64,000 nt of DNA from an uncultured Collinsella sp. (GTDB lineage Bacteria > Actinomycetota > Coriobacteriia > Coriobacteriales > Coriobacteriaceae): positions 1-64,000 of the forward strand of contig UQIW01000014.1 of NCBI GenBank assembly GCA_900541235.1, written 5' to 3'. Each line of letters starts with the position of its first letter. Within the stretch, counting starts at the first letter, position 1. The notes beneath the pieces were generated by a model, which did no database searches, had not been told where the DNA came from, and was given only the letters and a program-made list of their open reading frames with translations. The position numbers and the translations under genes were made by a program. Shown here piece by piece: positions 56,141 through 64,000 of this stretch.

Positions 56141-58882
56141 ATGGACAAGACCGCACAGGACAGCTTGGCAAAGAAGCCCGTCGACATGAGGGACAGGATT
56201 CTCGAGCATCTCGAGGCCCTCACCTCTGCCGTCTCGCTCGACGACCTTGCCCGTCTGTCCACCTCCGACATCGCCGAGACGCTCATCATCTCCAGGAGTC
56301 TGGCGAGCCAGTACCTCAACGACCTTGTTCGCGCCGGCCTTGTGGTTAAGGTGGCGGGCAGGCCTGTCCGTTATTTTCATCGCCGCGCGTTCCAGAAGCG
56401 TTTTCAGGTAAAGCTCTCTGCAAGCGAGTACGCCTCGCTCGCCGACCTCATCCAGGCGACGGGAATCGCCGATCACCGTGACTTCGCGCGTGCCGTGGGC
56501 TTTGACCTGAGCCTCAGCTCCGTTGTCGAGCAGTGCAAGGCTGCGGTTCAGTACCCTCCGTTTGGCCTACCCATCCTCTTGAGCGGCGGCGTGGGTGTCG
56601 GCAAGTCTTTCCTTTCTCGTCTTGTGTACGAGTACGGCAAGAACCAGGGCTTGCTGTCCCGCGACTCCTCCTATGTGCGCATCGACTGCGCCGGGGTCCC
56701 GGACGCCGCCTCGTTCAACGGGCTTCTTGGCGAGTCGATCGCGAAATCGCGCGGGGGTGTGGTTTTTGTCAACGGCATCGAGGCACTCTCTCCCTCTGCG
56801 ATGGAGCACTGCCTTGCGACGGCCCTCGGGCTCGATGCCTCCCAGGATGCGCCGCGCGCTCGCCTCGTTCTTTCGACGACGCTTTCCGCCGATGACCTGA
56901 AGGTTTCCTCGGCCTACAGCAAAATGCCCATCTGTGCCCGCGTCCCCTCACTCAAGGAGCGGACCCCCGAGGAGCGCGAGGATCTCATCTTGAGCTTCCT
57001 GCGCAGCGAGGGGTGCCGAATCGGTTCTGATGTGAAGATTAGCCGCGGCGCATACCGTTGCCTCGTGAACGCGGACTTTTCCGATAACATCGCCGGCTTG
57101 CGCGCCTGCGTGACGAACTGCTGCGCCAAAGCGTTCCTCAATCGCGAGGGCGACTACGTCGTCGTTCGCCCGTATCTTCTTCCCAGCGGGCTCCTCTCCT
57201 CCGCGCAGATCGATCAACAGCCCGATGATGGCGTTCTGATCGACGCGTCCCTGGATGCCGCCGAGAGCACAGGGCCGGTCGAGCAGGCGCTCGATGCCCT
57301 GTGCTCTCTCGATGAGCGATTCTGCGCCGGGGAGCTCTCTGTCTCCGAGCTCGTCTCGCAAGCTGTCTCTGCTGTGCGCGGCGTTGAGGATCACTTGATC
57401 TTCGGCCGCGGCGTTACCTCCTCGAGGTCGCGCGCCTTCGAGCGCATCGTGGGCGCGGTCCTTGCCGACGCAGGCTCTTCTTATGGCATCGAGCTTTCGA
57501 GGAAGGTCGCTTTTCTACTGGCCCAGGAGATTTGCCTGCAGTTGTGGCCGGGCATCGGCCTGGCTAAGCGAAAGTCTGCCTGTGCGGAGCAAATCTCCCA
57601 TCTCCTCGGTGCCGTGACCTCCGAATTACCGTTTGCCTCGAGCGTCTCCGATCAGGTCGCCGCAGACGTGGAAGGGGCGCTGGGAATCTCGCTCGATCAC
57701 TTCACGAAGACGCTTCTGACGCTGTGCGTCGCATCGGAGTCTCGCGACGCGAAGGCCCTTCGAACGCTCTGCGTCATCTTGTCCCACGGCTACTCAACGG
57801 CGACGAGCATCGCCGACGCGGCGAACCGTATGCTCGGCATGCATGTGTACGAGGCGGTCGACATGCCCTACGACCAGCAGCTGAAGGACATCGTCGGTCC
57901 GCTCCAGCGCCTCGTCGACCGCCATTCCTACTGCACCGGGGTCGTGTTCCTCGTCGACATGGGCTCCTTGGAGGAGGCCTATAAGGCCCTCGAGAACGTT
58001 ACCGACTCCACTATCGGCGTGGTGAACAACGTCTCTACCGGTCTTGCGCTCGAGATCGGGGTCGGGCTGCTCGGCGGCAAGTCCATCGCCGAGGTTCTTG
58101 GCGATGCGACCGCCGCGTGCGTGACGCACTGCAAGGTGATCGAGCGCGTCAACCGTGAGGACGCCATCGTCTTCTGCTCCGAGTCCGGGGTCGACGCCGC
58201 GGAGAGGATACGCCAGCTCGTCTTGCAGAGCCTCCCGCGCACCATAGGCGCGCGCCTGCTCACGAGGCCCTTCAAGCAGCTCGTCGCGAACGGGTCGAAC
58301 GACGCCGTTTTTTCCGAGCACCGCGTCTGCGCCGTCATCGGCACGGGAGACCCCGGGGTCGCCTCCGTCCCCTTCGTCGCCCTCGAGGACATCATGTCGA
58401 CGGCGTCCGCCTTTAAGGTTGATGCCGTGTTCGGCAGGTGGCTTGACGCTTCCGAGCTCTCTTCTTTCCACGAGAAGCTGCTCTCGAACATGACGCTGCA
58501 GAACGTCATCCGCTCCATCACCATCCTCGACCCGGAGCGGCTATTCCATGAGATCGAGAGCGCCGTGCACGAGCTTCAGCGCAGGACAGGCGAGAAGATC
58601 GGCAGTAACGCCATCATTGGGCTCTACGTTCACCTCTGCTGTCTCGTCGAGCGCCTTGTTACCAGAAACCCCATTGAGACCTACGTTGGCCAGGACCGCT
58701 TCGAGGAGGAACGCGCCGATTTCATCGAGTCCTTCAGGCAGAGCTTCTCGAGCATCTCGACGCGCTATCGCGTAGAGGTTCCCGTAAGCGAGATCGCATA
58801 TGTCTTCGACTACATAAGCGTGAGCGCCGCCCCGGCGCGAGAAGAGCGCCTCGGCTCCTCGGACCTCCTGCTCGACGAGTGA
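56141..58882 (+). CDS. LevR-like PTS-controlled regulator
   Basis: 913 residues. An N-terminal winged helix (DIAETLIISRSLASQYLNDL) is followed by a AAA+ domain with Walker A LLSGGVGVGKSFLSRLVYEY. The next region has PRD-type helices (VEQALDALCSLDERF), then an EIIA-Man-like part (LCVILSHGYSTATSIADAAN, with the His; VVFLVDMGSLEEAYKALENV) and a late PRD (YVHLCCLVERLVTRNP). This is the LevR layout, in which PTS phosphorylation sets activity. The sigma-54 contact GAFTGA is not seen and Walker B reads VVFVNGIEAL without the Asp-Glu pair. It precedes a mannose-family PTS operon, its likely target. Confidence 0.85.
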   Translation: MDKTAQDSLAKKPVDMRDRILEHLEALTSAVSLDDLARLSTSDIAETLIISRSLASQYLNDLVRAGLVVKVAGRPVRYFHRRAFQKRFQVKLSASEYASLADLIQATGIADHRDFARAVGFDLSLSSVVEQCKAAVQYPPFGLPILLSGGVGVGKSFLSRLVYEYGKNQGLLSRDSSYVRIDCAGVPDAASFNGLLGESIAKSRGGVVFVNGIEALSPSAMEHCLATALGLDASQDAPRARLVLSTTLSADDLKVSSAYSKMPICARVPSLKERTPEEREDLILSFLRSEGCRIGSDVKISRGAYRCLVNADFSDNIAGLRACVTNCCAKAFLNREGDYVVVRPYLLPSGLLSSAQIDQQPDDGVLIDASLDAAESTGPVEQALDALCSLDERFCAGELSVSELVSQAVSAVRGVEDHLIFGRGVTSSRSRAFERIVGAVLADAGSSYGIELSRKVAFLLAQEICLQLWPGIGLAKRKSACAEQISHLLGAVTSELPFASSVSDQVAADVEGALGISLDHFTKTLLTLCVASESRDAKALRTLCVILSHGYSTATSIADAANRMLGMHVYEAVDMPYDQQLKDIVGPLQRLVDRHSYCTGVVFLVDMGSLEEAYKALENVTDSTIGVVNNVSTGLALEIGVGLLGGKSIAEVLGDATAACVTHCKVIERVNREDAIVFCSESGVDAAERIRQLVLQSLPRTIGARLLTRPFKQLVANGSNDAVFSEHRVCAVIGTGDPGVASVPFVALEDIMSTASAFKVDAVFGRWLDASELSSFHEKLLSNMTLQNVIRSITILDPERLFHEIESAVHELQRRTGEKIGSNAIIGLYVHLCCLVERLVTRNPIETYVGQDRFEEERADFIESFRQSFSSISTRYRVEVPVSEIAYVFDYISVSAAPAREERLGSSDLLLDE

Positions 58883-59005
58883 CCTTCCCCGCGCCGCCGC
58901 AAGCTGACCGCGCGTCCTCAATAATCCGATAACCCCTTGCCCGGCGCGAATCCGGATAGCGCCGAGGCAGTACCGAACGTAAAACTTCATTTGATAGGAG
59001 CAAAC

Positions 59006-59479
59006 ATGAGTGTTGTTATGGCACGAATCGACAATCGCCTGCTTCACGGCATCATCGTGACGCAGTGGGCCCCGGTGTCGGGCGCGACCCGAGTCATGGT
59101 CATCGACGACAAGGTCGCCGGCGACGAGGTCCTGAAGTCCACTATGAGGATGGCGCGCCCCGCGGGCATGGCCGTCTCGATCATCTCCGAGCAGACCGCG
59201 CTCAAGAACTTCGCGGCGGGCAAGTACGACCGCGAGAAGGTCTTTGTCATCGCCAAGGAGCCCGAGACGATCCTTCACCTGGTCGAGTCGGGCATCGAGC
59301 TCCCGTCGCTGATCGTCGGCGGCTCTCTTGTCAAGGAGGGCGGCGTCCAGCTCACCCAGCGCGCCTATGCCTCCGCTGAGAACGTCCAGAGCTACAAGGC
59401 GCTCATCGCCCGCGGCGTCAAGGTGACGGCACAGTTCGTGCCCGCCGACAAGCCCGTCTCCGTCGCCGACCTCATCTAA
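59006..59479 (+). CDS. PTS system mannose-family IIB component
   Basis: 157 residues from the ATG at 59006, with GATAGGAG before it. MARIDNRLLHGIIVTQWAPV carries the phospho-accepting His (in LLHG). Passes phosphate from IIA to the sugar during transport. First gene of the operon, 123 bp after the regulator; no -24/-12 sigma-54 promoter is visible in that gap. Confidence 0.93.
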   Translation: MSVVMARIDNRLLHGIIVTQWAPVSGATRVMVIDDKVAGDEVLKSTMRMARPAGMAVSIISEQTALKNFAAGKYDREKVFVIAKEPETILHLVESGIELPSLIVGGSLVKEGGVQLTQRAYASAENVQSYKALIARGVKVTAQFVPADKPVSVADLI

Positions 59480-59488
59480 GGAGGGATC

Positions 59489-60274
59489 ATGGTCAACTTC
59501 ACTATCCTGCAAGTCGTCCTTTTGACCCTGCTGGCCTTCATCAAGCACGTGGACTACTACGGCATCCCGATGATCTTCGTCAACTATGCCGTCTTCTGGG
59601 GCCTTATCACCGGCGTCGTCATGGGCGACTGGCAGACCGGCCTCGTCATCGGCGGCACCATCCAGCTCATGCAGCTCGGCGTCGCGGGCTTCGGCGGCTC
59701 GTCGATTCCCGACTACGGCACGATGGCCATCATCGCCACCGCCTACGGCGTGACCCTGGGCACGGACACGGGCCTCGCCATCGGCCTGCCGGTCGGCATG
59801 CTCGGCATCCAGCTCGACGTCATCGTCAAGATCCTCAACGGCTTCGTCGTCGAGAAGTCCCAGAAGTTCTGCGACGAGGGCAAGTTCAAGCAGATGAACG
59901 CCATCCTGTGGGTCTGCCCCGTGCTCTTCGGCCTGTGCGCCGCCCTGCCCGTCTTTGTCTCCGTGACCCTCGGCCAGCCCGCCGTCAACTGGCTCCTCGA
60001 GGTTATGCCCCAGTGGTTCCTCTCCGGCCTCACCCTCGCCGGCAAGATGCTCCCGGCCGTCGGCATCGCGATGCTGCTGCGTTACATGCCCACCGGCAAG
60101 TACTTCCAGTACCTGCTCGCCGGCTTCTTCCTCTCGGCCTTCCTGAACGTGCCCATCATCGGCGCCGCCATCGTCGGCGTTGCCCTCGCGATCGCGTTCT
60201 ACCAGCGTGCCGAGAGGGACACCGAGCTCGCCGCCCACGCTTCCGCAGACGCCTTCATCGGAGAGGATGAGTAA
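59489..60274 (+). CDS. PTS system mannose-family IIC component
   Basis: 261 residues, a polytopic membrane protein with the family motif TGLVIGGTIQLMQLGVAGFG. It forms the sugar channel with IID. Starts 9 bp after IIB. Confidence 0.94.
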   Translation: MVNFTILQVVLLTLLAFIKHVDYYGIPMIFVNYAVFWGLITGVVMGDWQTGLVIGGTIQLMQLGVAGFGGSSIPDYGTMAIIATAYGVTLGTDTGLAIGLPVGMLGIQLDVIVKILNGFVVEKSQKFCDEGKFKQMNAILWVCPVLFGLCAALPVFVSVTLGQPAVNWLLEVMPQWFLSGLTLAGKMLPAVGIAMLLRYMPTGKYFQYLLAGFFLSAFLNVPIIGAAIVGVALAIAFYQRAERDTELAAHASADAFIGEDE

Positions 60275-60276
60275 CC

Positions 60277-61110
60277 ATGGAAAACGAGAACATCACCGCC
60301 GTCGCCGAGGGCAAGCCCTCCGGCTACAAGGTCACCAAGAAGGACCTGCGCAACGCGAACTGGCGCTGGCTCATGAGCGTGTGCACCTTCAACTACCAGA
60401 CCCAGCAGGGCGCCTCAGTCGCCTACGCCCTCTCGCCGGTCCTGAGGAAGATCTACACGAACGACGAGGACTATAAGCAAGCGCTCAACAACCACTTCCG
60501 CTACTACAACACCCAGCCTTGGCTCGCTGCCATCATCCTTGGCGCCTGCGTGGCCATGGAGGAACGCGACGGCCTAGCGGCGGCGGACGCCGTCCAAGAC
60601 CTGAAGATCGGCACCATGGGACCGCTCGCCGGCGTCGGCGACTCCCTGCTCATGACCATGATCCCGACCATCATGGGCTCCATCGCCGCCTACATGGCCA
60701 TCGAGGGCAACCCCGTGGGAGCCGGCATCTGGTTCGCGCTCATCCTGGCCATCTTCTGGGTCCGCATGCACGCCCTCGAGTTCGGCTACAAGCAGGGCGT
60801 GAAGCTCGTCACCGACTTCAGCGAGAAGCTTCCCAACCTCACTGCCGCCGCCTCCGTGCTCGGCCTCACCGTGGTCGGCTGCCTCATCGCCTCGGTCATC
60901 GGCGTCACCTGCCCGATTAGCTTCAGCTTCGGCGACGTCTCGATGGAGATTCAGCCGCTGCTCGACAAGATCCTGCCTGCCGTGATCCCCGCTGCCATCA
61001 CGGGAAGCGCGTATTACCTTCTTACCAAGAAGAACGCGAGCATGACGGCCCTCATCCTCGTGGTGATTGTCCTCGCGATGGTCGCCTCCGCCGCCGGCAT
61101 CCTCGCCTAG
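60277..61110 (+). CDS. PTS system mannose-family IID component
   Basis: 277 residues. KKDLRNANWRWLMSVCTFNY at the N-terminus, KIGTMGPLAGVGDSLLMTMI in the middle and several membrane helices at the C-terminus are typical of IID. Starts 2 bp after the IIC stop. Confidence 0.94.
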   Translation: MENENITAVAEGKPSGYKVTKKDLRNANWRWLMSVCTFNYQTQQGASVAYALSPVLRKIYTNDEDYKQALNNHFRYYNTQPWLAAIILGACVAMEERDGLAAADAVQDLKIGTMGPLAGVGDSLLMTMIPTIMGSIAAYMAIEGNPVGAGIWFALILAIFWVRMHALEFGYKQGVKLVTDFSEKLPNLTAAASVLGLTVVGCLIASVIGVTCPISFSFGDVSMEIQPLLDKILPAVIPAAITGSAYYLLTKKNASMTALILVVIVLAMVASAAGILA

Positions 61111-61136
61111 CTTCGACCCAAGAGATTGGTGAATCA

Positions 61137-61535
61137 ATGAGAAAGATAGTTGTGGCGAGCCATTCCCTTCTCGCCCAGGGCTTCAAGGACACCCTCGAGT
61201 TTCTTACGGGTAAGAGCGACGCCGTCAACGCCGTGTGCGCCTACGTGAACGACAACGGCGAGGGGCTCGACGCGGCGGTCGAGGCGGCTCTTTCGGGCAC
61301 TGACGAGGTCGTCGTCCTCACCGACGCGCTCGGCGGCAGCGTGAACCAGCGCTTCTCCCGCTTCGCCTCCGACCGGATCCACGTGATCGCGGGTGTCAAC
61401 CTCCCGCTCGCCATGACGGTCGCGCTCGCGCGCCCCGACGAGAAACTCGACTTCGACGCCCTCGTCGACGAGGCGCGCCAGCAGATCGTCTACGTGAACG
61501 GTGCCAGTTCCGCCGAGTGCGAAGACGACGAATAG
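61137..61535 (+). CDS. PTS system mannose-family IIA component
   Basis: 132 residues. KIVVASHSLLAQGFKDTLEF holds the phosphorylated His (ASHSLLAQG). VVLTDALGGSVNQRFSRFAS follows. A separate IIA protein rather than an IIAB fusion. It could also phosphorylate the LevR-like regulator. Confidence 0.92.
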   Translation: MRKIVVASHSLLAQGFKDTLEFLTGKSDAVNAVCAYVNDNGEGLDAAVEAALSGTDEVVVLTDALGGSVNQRFSRFASDRIHVIAGVNLPLAMTVALARPDEKLDFDALVDEARQQIVYVNGASSAECEDDE

Positions 61536-61547
61536 AGGAGGTCGACG

Positions 61548-62672
61548 ATGAGAGAGTTCCTTAAGGACGTGTGGATGCACGGCGGTGAGGAAAGCCGCGC
61601 CATCACCCCCGAGAACATCACGGGCGAGAAGGGCCGTGCCGCCATGTCGGCCAGCCACCTCGGCGTCGGCCGCAAGGGCTCGTGCTGCGTGCCCCTTGAG
61701 TCCGGCGAGACCATCACGCTCGCGGACATCGAGGGCCCCGGCATCATCCGCCACATCTGGATGACCGTCCCCGACAAGACCGCCGCCGGCAGCTTCGTCA
61801 TGCGCGACCTCGTGCTGCGCTTCTACTGGGACGACGAGGAGACCCCCTCGGTCGAGTGCCCTGTCGGCGACTTCTTCTGCAACGGCTTCGGTGAGCGCGC
61901 CATCGTCAACTCGATGCCCATCTGCGTGAACCCGACGGGCGGCATGAACTGCTACTTCGAGATGCCTTTCAGGAAGCACGCCAAAGTCACGCTTACGAGC
62001 GAGCACCCCGGGTTCATTAAGTACATCTTCTACACGTTCAACTACGCGCTCACCGACGTGCCGGACGACGCCATGTACTTCCACGCCCGTTTTAACCGCG
62101 AGCGCAGCACCCGCAGGGGCGTCGACTACACCGTGCTCGACGGCGTGCGCGGTAAGGGCTACTACGTCGGCACCTACATGGCCCTGTGCGCCCTGGAGCG
62201 CTATTGGTGGGGCGAGGGCGAGATGAAGTTCTTCCTCGACGGCGACGAGGAGTTCCCCACGGTCACCTCGACGGGAGCCGAGGACTACTTCGGCGGTGCC
62301 TGGGCCTTCCTCGACAGGCCGCCCCACGCGCTGCCCGAGGCGCAGTGCTTCAACACGCTGTTCGCCGGCTACCCGTACCGCTCGACGCGCGACGCCACGC
62401 GCGACCGCTTCAGCGCGGGCAAGTCGAACCCGAACCCGATGCTCGCGACCAACGACGACGCGCTGCCCAGGCACGGCCTCTACAGGTGGCACCTTCCCGA
62501 CCCGATCTCGTTCAAGGAGGACCTGCGCGTGACGTTCCAGGACCTCGGCAACGACGACATCAAGCTCTACGAGCGCGAGGACGACATCTCCACCGTCGCC
62601 TACTGGTACCAAAGCGAGCCGCACGCCGTGCTCGCCCCGTTTGCCGCAAGGCAGGACCGCGTGCCCAGGTAG
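61548..62672 (+). CDS. GH172 (DUF2961) family glycosidase
   Basis: 374 residues, no signal peptide, so cytoplasmic. DUF2961 landmarks: ADIEGPGIIRHIWMTVPD, ECPVGDFFCNGFGERAI, GMNCYFEMPFRKHAKVTL and VTSTGAEDYFGGAWAF, with conserved acidic residues in the last. GH172 founding member is a difructose dianhydride I synthase/hydrolase of Bifidobacterium dentium, and others act on arabinofuranosides. With the PTS and a kinase it probably splits an imported fructofuranoside or difructose anhydride. Confidence 0.9.
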   Translation: MREFLKDVWMHGGEESRAITPENITGEKGRAAMSASHLGVGRKGSCCVPLESGETITLADIEGPGIIRHIWMTVPDKTAAGSFVMRDLVLRFYWDDEETPSVECPVGDFFCNGFGERAIVNSMPICVNPTGGMNCYFEMPFRKHAKVTLTSEHPGFIKYIFYTFNYALTDVPDDAMYFHARFNRERSTRRGVDYTVLDGVRGKGYYVGTYMALCALERYWWGEGEMKFFLDGDEEFPTVTSTGAEDYFGGAWAFLDRPPHALPEAQCFNTLFAGYPYRSTRDATRDRFSAGKSNPNPMLATNDDALPRHGLYRWHLPDPISFKEDLRVTFQDLGNDDIKLYEREDDISTVAYWYQSEPHAVLAPFAARQDRVPR

Positions 62673-62698
62673 GGTCGCCTCGAAACAAGCCAACGTTA

Positions 62699-62737
62699 TG
62701 GGCGCCCGCGGTTGACCATGACTGCGGGCGTCCCTTT
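62699..62737 (+). terminator. Partial terminator between GH172 and kinase genes
   Basis: GGGCGCCCGC pairs with GCGGGCGTCCC with one bulge, followed by TTTGT. Weak T run, so probably an attenuator that lowers the last gene's level rather than a stop. Confidence 0.5.
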
Positions 62738-62751
62738 GTAAGGAGGATCAC

Positions 62752-63636
62752 ATGAGCGAAAAGCAAATGAGGCTCGGCGCCCTCGAGGCCGGCGGGACCA
62801 AGATGGTCTGTGCCGTGGTGTCCGGCGACGGCGAGGTCCTCGACCGTATGGAGACCCCGACGCTTACGCCCGCCGAGACCGTCCCGCAGATGATCGAGTG
62901 GTTCACCGCCCGCGATGTGGACGCGTTGGGCATCGGCGCCTTCGGCCCGACCTGCGTCGACCCCAACGACGAGCGCTACGGCTCCATCCTCCAGACGCCC
63001 AAGCTCGCGTGGCGAGGCCATGGTCTTCGCGCCGCGTTCGCCGACGCCCTCGGGATTCCGGTGGCCTACGACACGGACGTGAACGTTGCCTGCCTCGGCG
63101 AAGTGGTCTACGGCTGCTGCAAGGGGCTCGAGGACGCCGTCTACGTGACCATCGGCACCGGCGTGGGCGCGGGCGTCATGTGCGCGGGCAGGCTCCTTCA
63201 CGGCATGCTGCACCCCGAGGCCGGCCACATGCTGGTAAGGACCCTTCCCACCGAGGAGGGACGCTGCGTCTGCCCGAGCCACGCGAGCTGTCTCGAGGGC
63301 CTCGCCTCCGGCCCCGCCATTGCCGCGCGCTGGGGAAAGCCCGCGGCCGAGCTCGCGGACAACGATGAGGCGTGGGCGCTCGAGGGGGATTATCTGGGGC
63401 AGATGTGCGCGAACCTCGTGCTCATGTACTCGCCTCGCCGCATCGTCCTCGGCGGCGGCGTGATGCACCAGGAACAGCTCTACGGCATCGTCCGCAAGAA
63501 AACCCTCGAATATCTGGGTGGCTACATCCAGACCGCCGAGCTTAAGGACATGGAGCGCTACATCTGCGCCCCGGGCTGCGGCGGCGACCAAGGAATCCTC
63601 GGCGCGGCCGAGCTGGCAAGAAGGGCGCTCGCGTAA
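62752..63636 (+). CDS. ROK-family fructokinase-type sugar kinase
   Basis: 294 residues. ATP motif GALEAGGTKMVCAVVSGDGE, ROK sugar motif YDTDVNVACLGEVVYGCCKG, VYVTIGTGVGAGVMCAGRLL, and a zinc site with H and three further ligands in HPEAGHML and GRCVCPSHASCLEGLASG. Closest in pattern to ScrK-like fructokinases. Would phosphorylate the free sugar made by the GH172 enzyme. AGGAGG precedes its ATG. Confidence 0.9.
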   Translation: MSEKQMRLGALEAGGTKMVCAVVSGDGEVLDRMETPTLTPAETVPQMIEWFTARDVDALGIGAFGPTCVDPNDERYGSILQTPKLAWRGHGLRAAFADALGIPVAYDTDVNVACLGEVVYGCCKGLEDAVYVTIGTGVGAGVMCAGRLLHGMLHPEAGHMLVRTLPTEEGRCVCPSHASCLEGLASGPAIAARWGKPAAELADNDEAWALEGDYLGQMCANLVLMYSPRRIVLGGGVMHQEQLYGIVRKKTLEYLGGYIQTAELKDMERYICAPGCGGDQGILGAAELARRALA

Positions 63637-63668
63637 CTTGCGCTCTCTCCGCCATACAACGCGTTAAG

Positions 63669-63718
63669 AAAAGACGAGCGCTTCTTGCCAATTGAGCGGC
63701 AAGAAGTGCCCGTCTTTT
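63669..63718 (+). terminator. Terminator of the PTS/GH172/kinase operon
   Basis: A long stem, AAAAGACGAGCGCTTCTTGCC with GGCAAGAAGTGCCCGTCTTTT (two mismatches), loop AATTGAGC, ending in TTTT on the plus strand. The symmetric A and T ends also let it work on the minus-strand gene that follows. Confidence 0.9.
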
Positions 63719-63731
63719 GCATTTTTGTCTC

Positions 63732-64000
63732 TCAAAATCTTATTTTCACGATTTGCATTTTCATCCCGTTGTCACCGACCCTTGCGAGAAACCGGAAAAA
63801 GCCGCTGACAGAAGGGTCCCTCAAATCGTTGTAGCCCAGCATATAGCCGCGACTTGTGACCTGCAGACGGCTGTCCCACGTGCCGATTTCCTTGGCGGCA
63901 TCCGAAACCGCAAAATATGCCCCTACATCCTTGATTTTTGCAGTCTTAAGCCATGTTTTTGCGATCATCTTTACTGCCGTCCGATTGGCAGCATCAAAGA
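63732..64000 (-). CDS. Partial protein at the window edge, unknown
   Basis: The frame stays open to the right edge, so the 78-residue reading from 63968 is probably only the C-terminal part. Visible sequence includes GTWDSRLQVTSRGYMLGYND and FFRFLARVGDNGMKMQIVKI. Lower GC than its neighbours. No family recognised. Confidence 0.5.
   Translation of the reverse strand, partial: FDAANRTAVKMIAKTWLKTAKIKDVGAYFAVSDAAKEIGTWDSRLQVTSRGYMLGYNDLRDPSVSGFFRFLARVGDNGMKMQIVKIRF

Noticed and set aside
58883..59005. Sigma-54 promoter before the PTS operon
   Set aside because: No TGGC-N8-TTGC type pattern was found in this gap.
58541..62693. Long minus-strand frames over the PTS and GH172 genes
   Set aside because: Asp/Glu/Gly/Val-rich shadow translations opposite well-recognised genes.
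1..64000. CRISPR array or insertion sequence
   Set aside because: No regularly spaced repeat-spacer structure and no transposase gene with terminal repeats were seen; the short phased repeats near 35.9 and 40.8 kb have no spacers of CRISPR size.

Overview
The window looks like a chromosomal segment of a high-GC, gut-type Actinobacterium of the class Coriobacteriia, most likely Collinsella or a close relative. That assignment is an inference from gene content: a MurT-GatD cell-wall amidation protein, tandem iron-type dehydrogenases, a mannose-family PTS locus and overall base composition. It falls into three parts: a siphovirus prophage (1 to about 35.7 kb), a 5.2 kb tyrosine-integrase element inserted in a tRNA-Glu gene (35.7-40.98 kb), and ordinary chromosome (41-64 kb).

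Prophage. Almost all genes are on the minus strand, so the phage reads right to left. From 33.3 down to 22.3 kb are early genes: a Cro-like regulator, a RusA resolvase, an ERF annealing protein, SSB, a DnaC-like loader, a C5 cytosine methyltransferase in three reading-frame pieces, and many tiny overlapping ORFs. From 22.1 to 6.2 kb come terminase, portal, a MuF head protein with a nuclease-like toxin domain, scaffold, capsid, connectors, major tail protein, a frameshifted tail chaperone, tape measure and baseplate genes. From 6.2 to 3.1 kb lies a complete diversity-generating retroelement (DGR): target gene with its variable repeat (VR), Avd, template repeat (TR) and reverse transcriptase. 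From 3.0 kb to the left edge is the lysis cassette. On the plus strand at 33.6-35.8 kb are the repressor, an unknown gene and a serine recombinase. The left end of the prophage lies outside the window. A shared motif ending in CGTGAGAT (plus-strand view) precedes the three late blocks and may be the phage late promoter or activator site.

Small element. A 45-bp copy of the tRNA-Glu 3' part (35736-35780) and the intact tRNA-Glu (40900-40976) bracket a tyrosine integrase, an HTH regulator, several small DNA-binding proteins, a broken S24-like protein and an Imm35/YrhB-like protein. Each end carries a phased array of TTTGCGGCG repeats that look like integrase arm sites. The size, the gene set and the abutting prophage suggest a phage satellite or minimal integrative element.

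Chromosome. Genes are a MurT-GatD fusion, two related helical-repeat proteins, an iron-containing alcohol dehydrogenase, glycerol dehydrogenase with a decayed partial copy, a multi-[4Fe-4S] protein, YchF, asparaginase, GMP synthase, and a LevR-like regulator followed by a mannose-family PTS (IIB, IIC, IID, IIA), a GH172 (DUF2961) glycosidase and a ROK sugar kinase. The last set reads as a fructofuranoside or difructose-anhydride utilisation operon.

Most striking: the DGR VR differs from its TR at eight adenines plus one non-adenine change that creates an amber stop in the target gene; G8-G10 tracts lie in three mobile-element genes (reverse transcriptase, methyltransferase, S24-like protein), two of which they break; and the prophage and small element meet exactly at the tRNA fragment, which supplies the stop codon of the serine recombinase.
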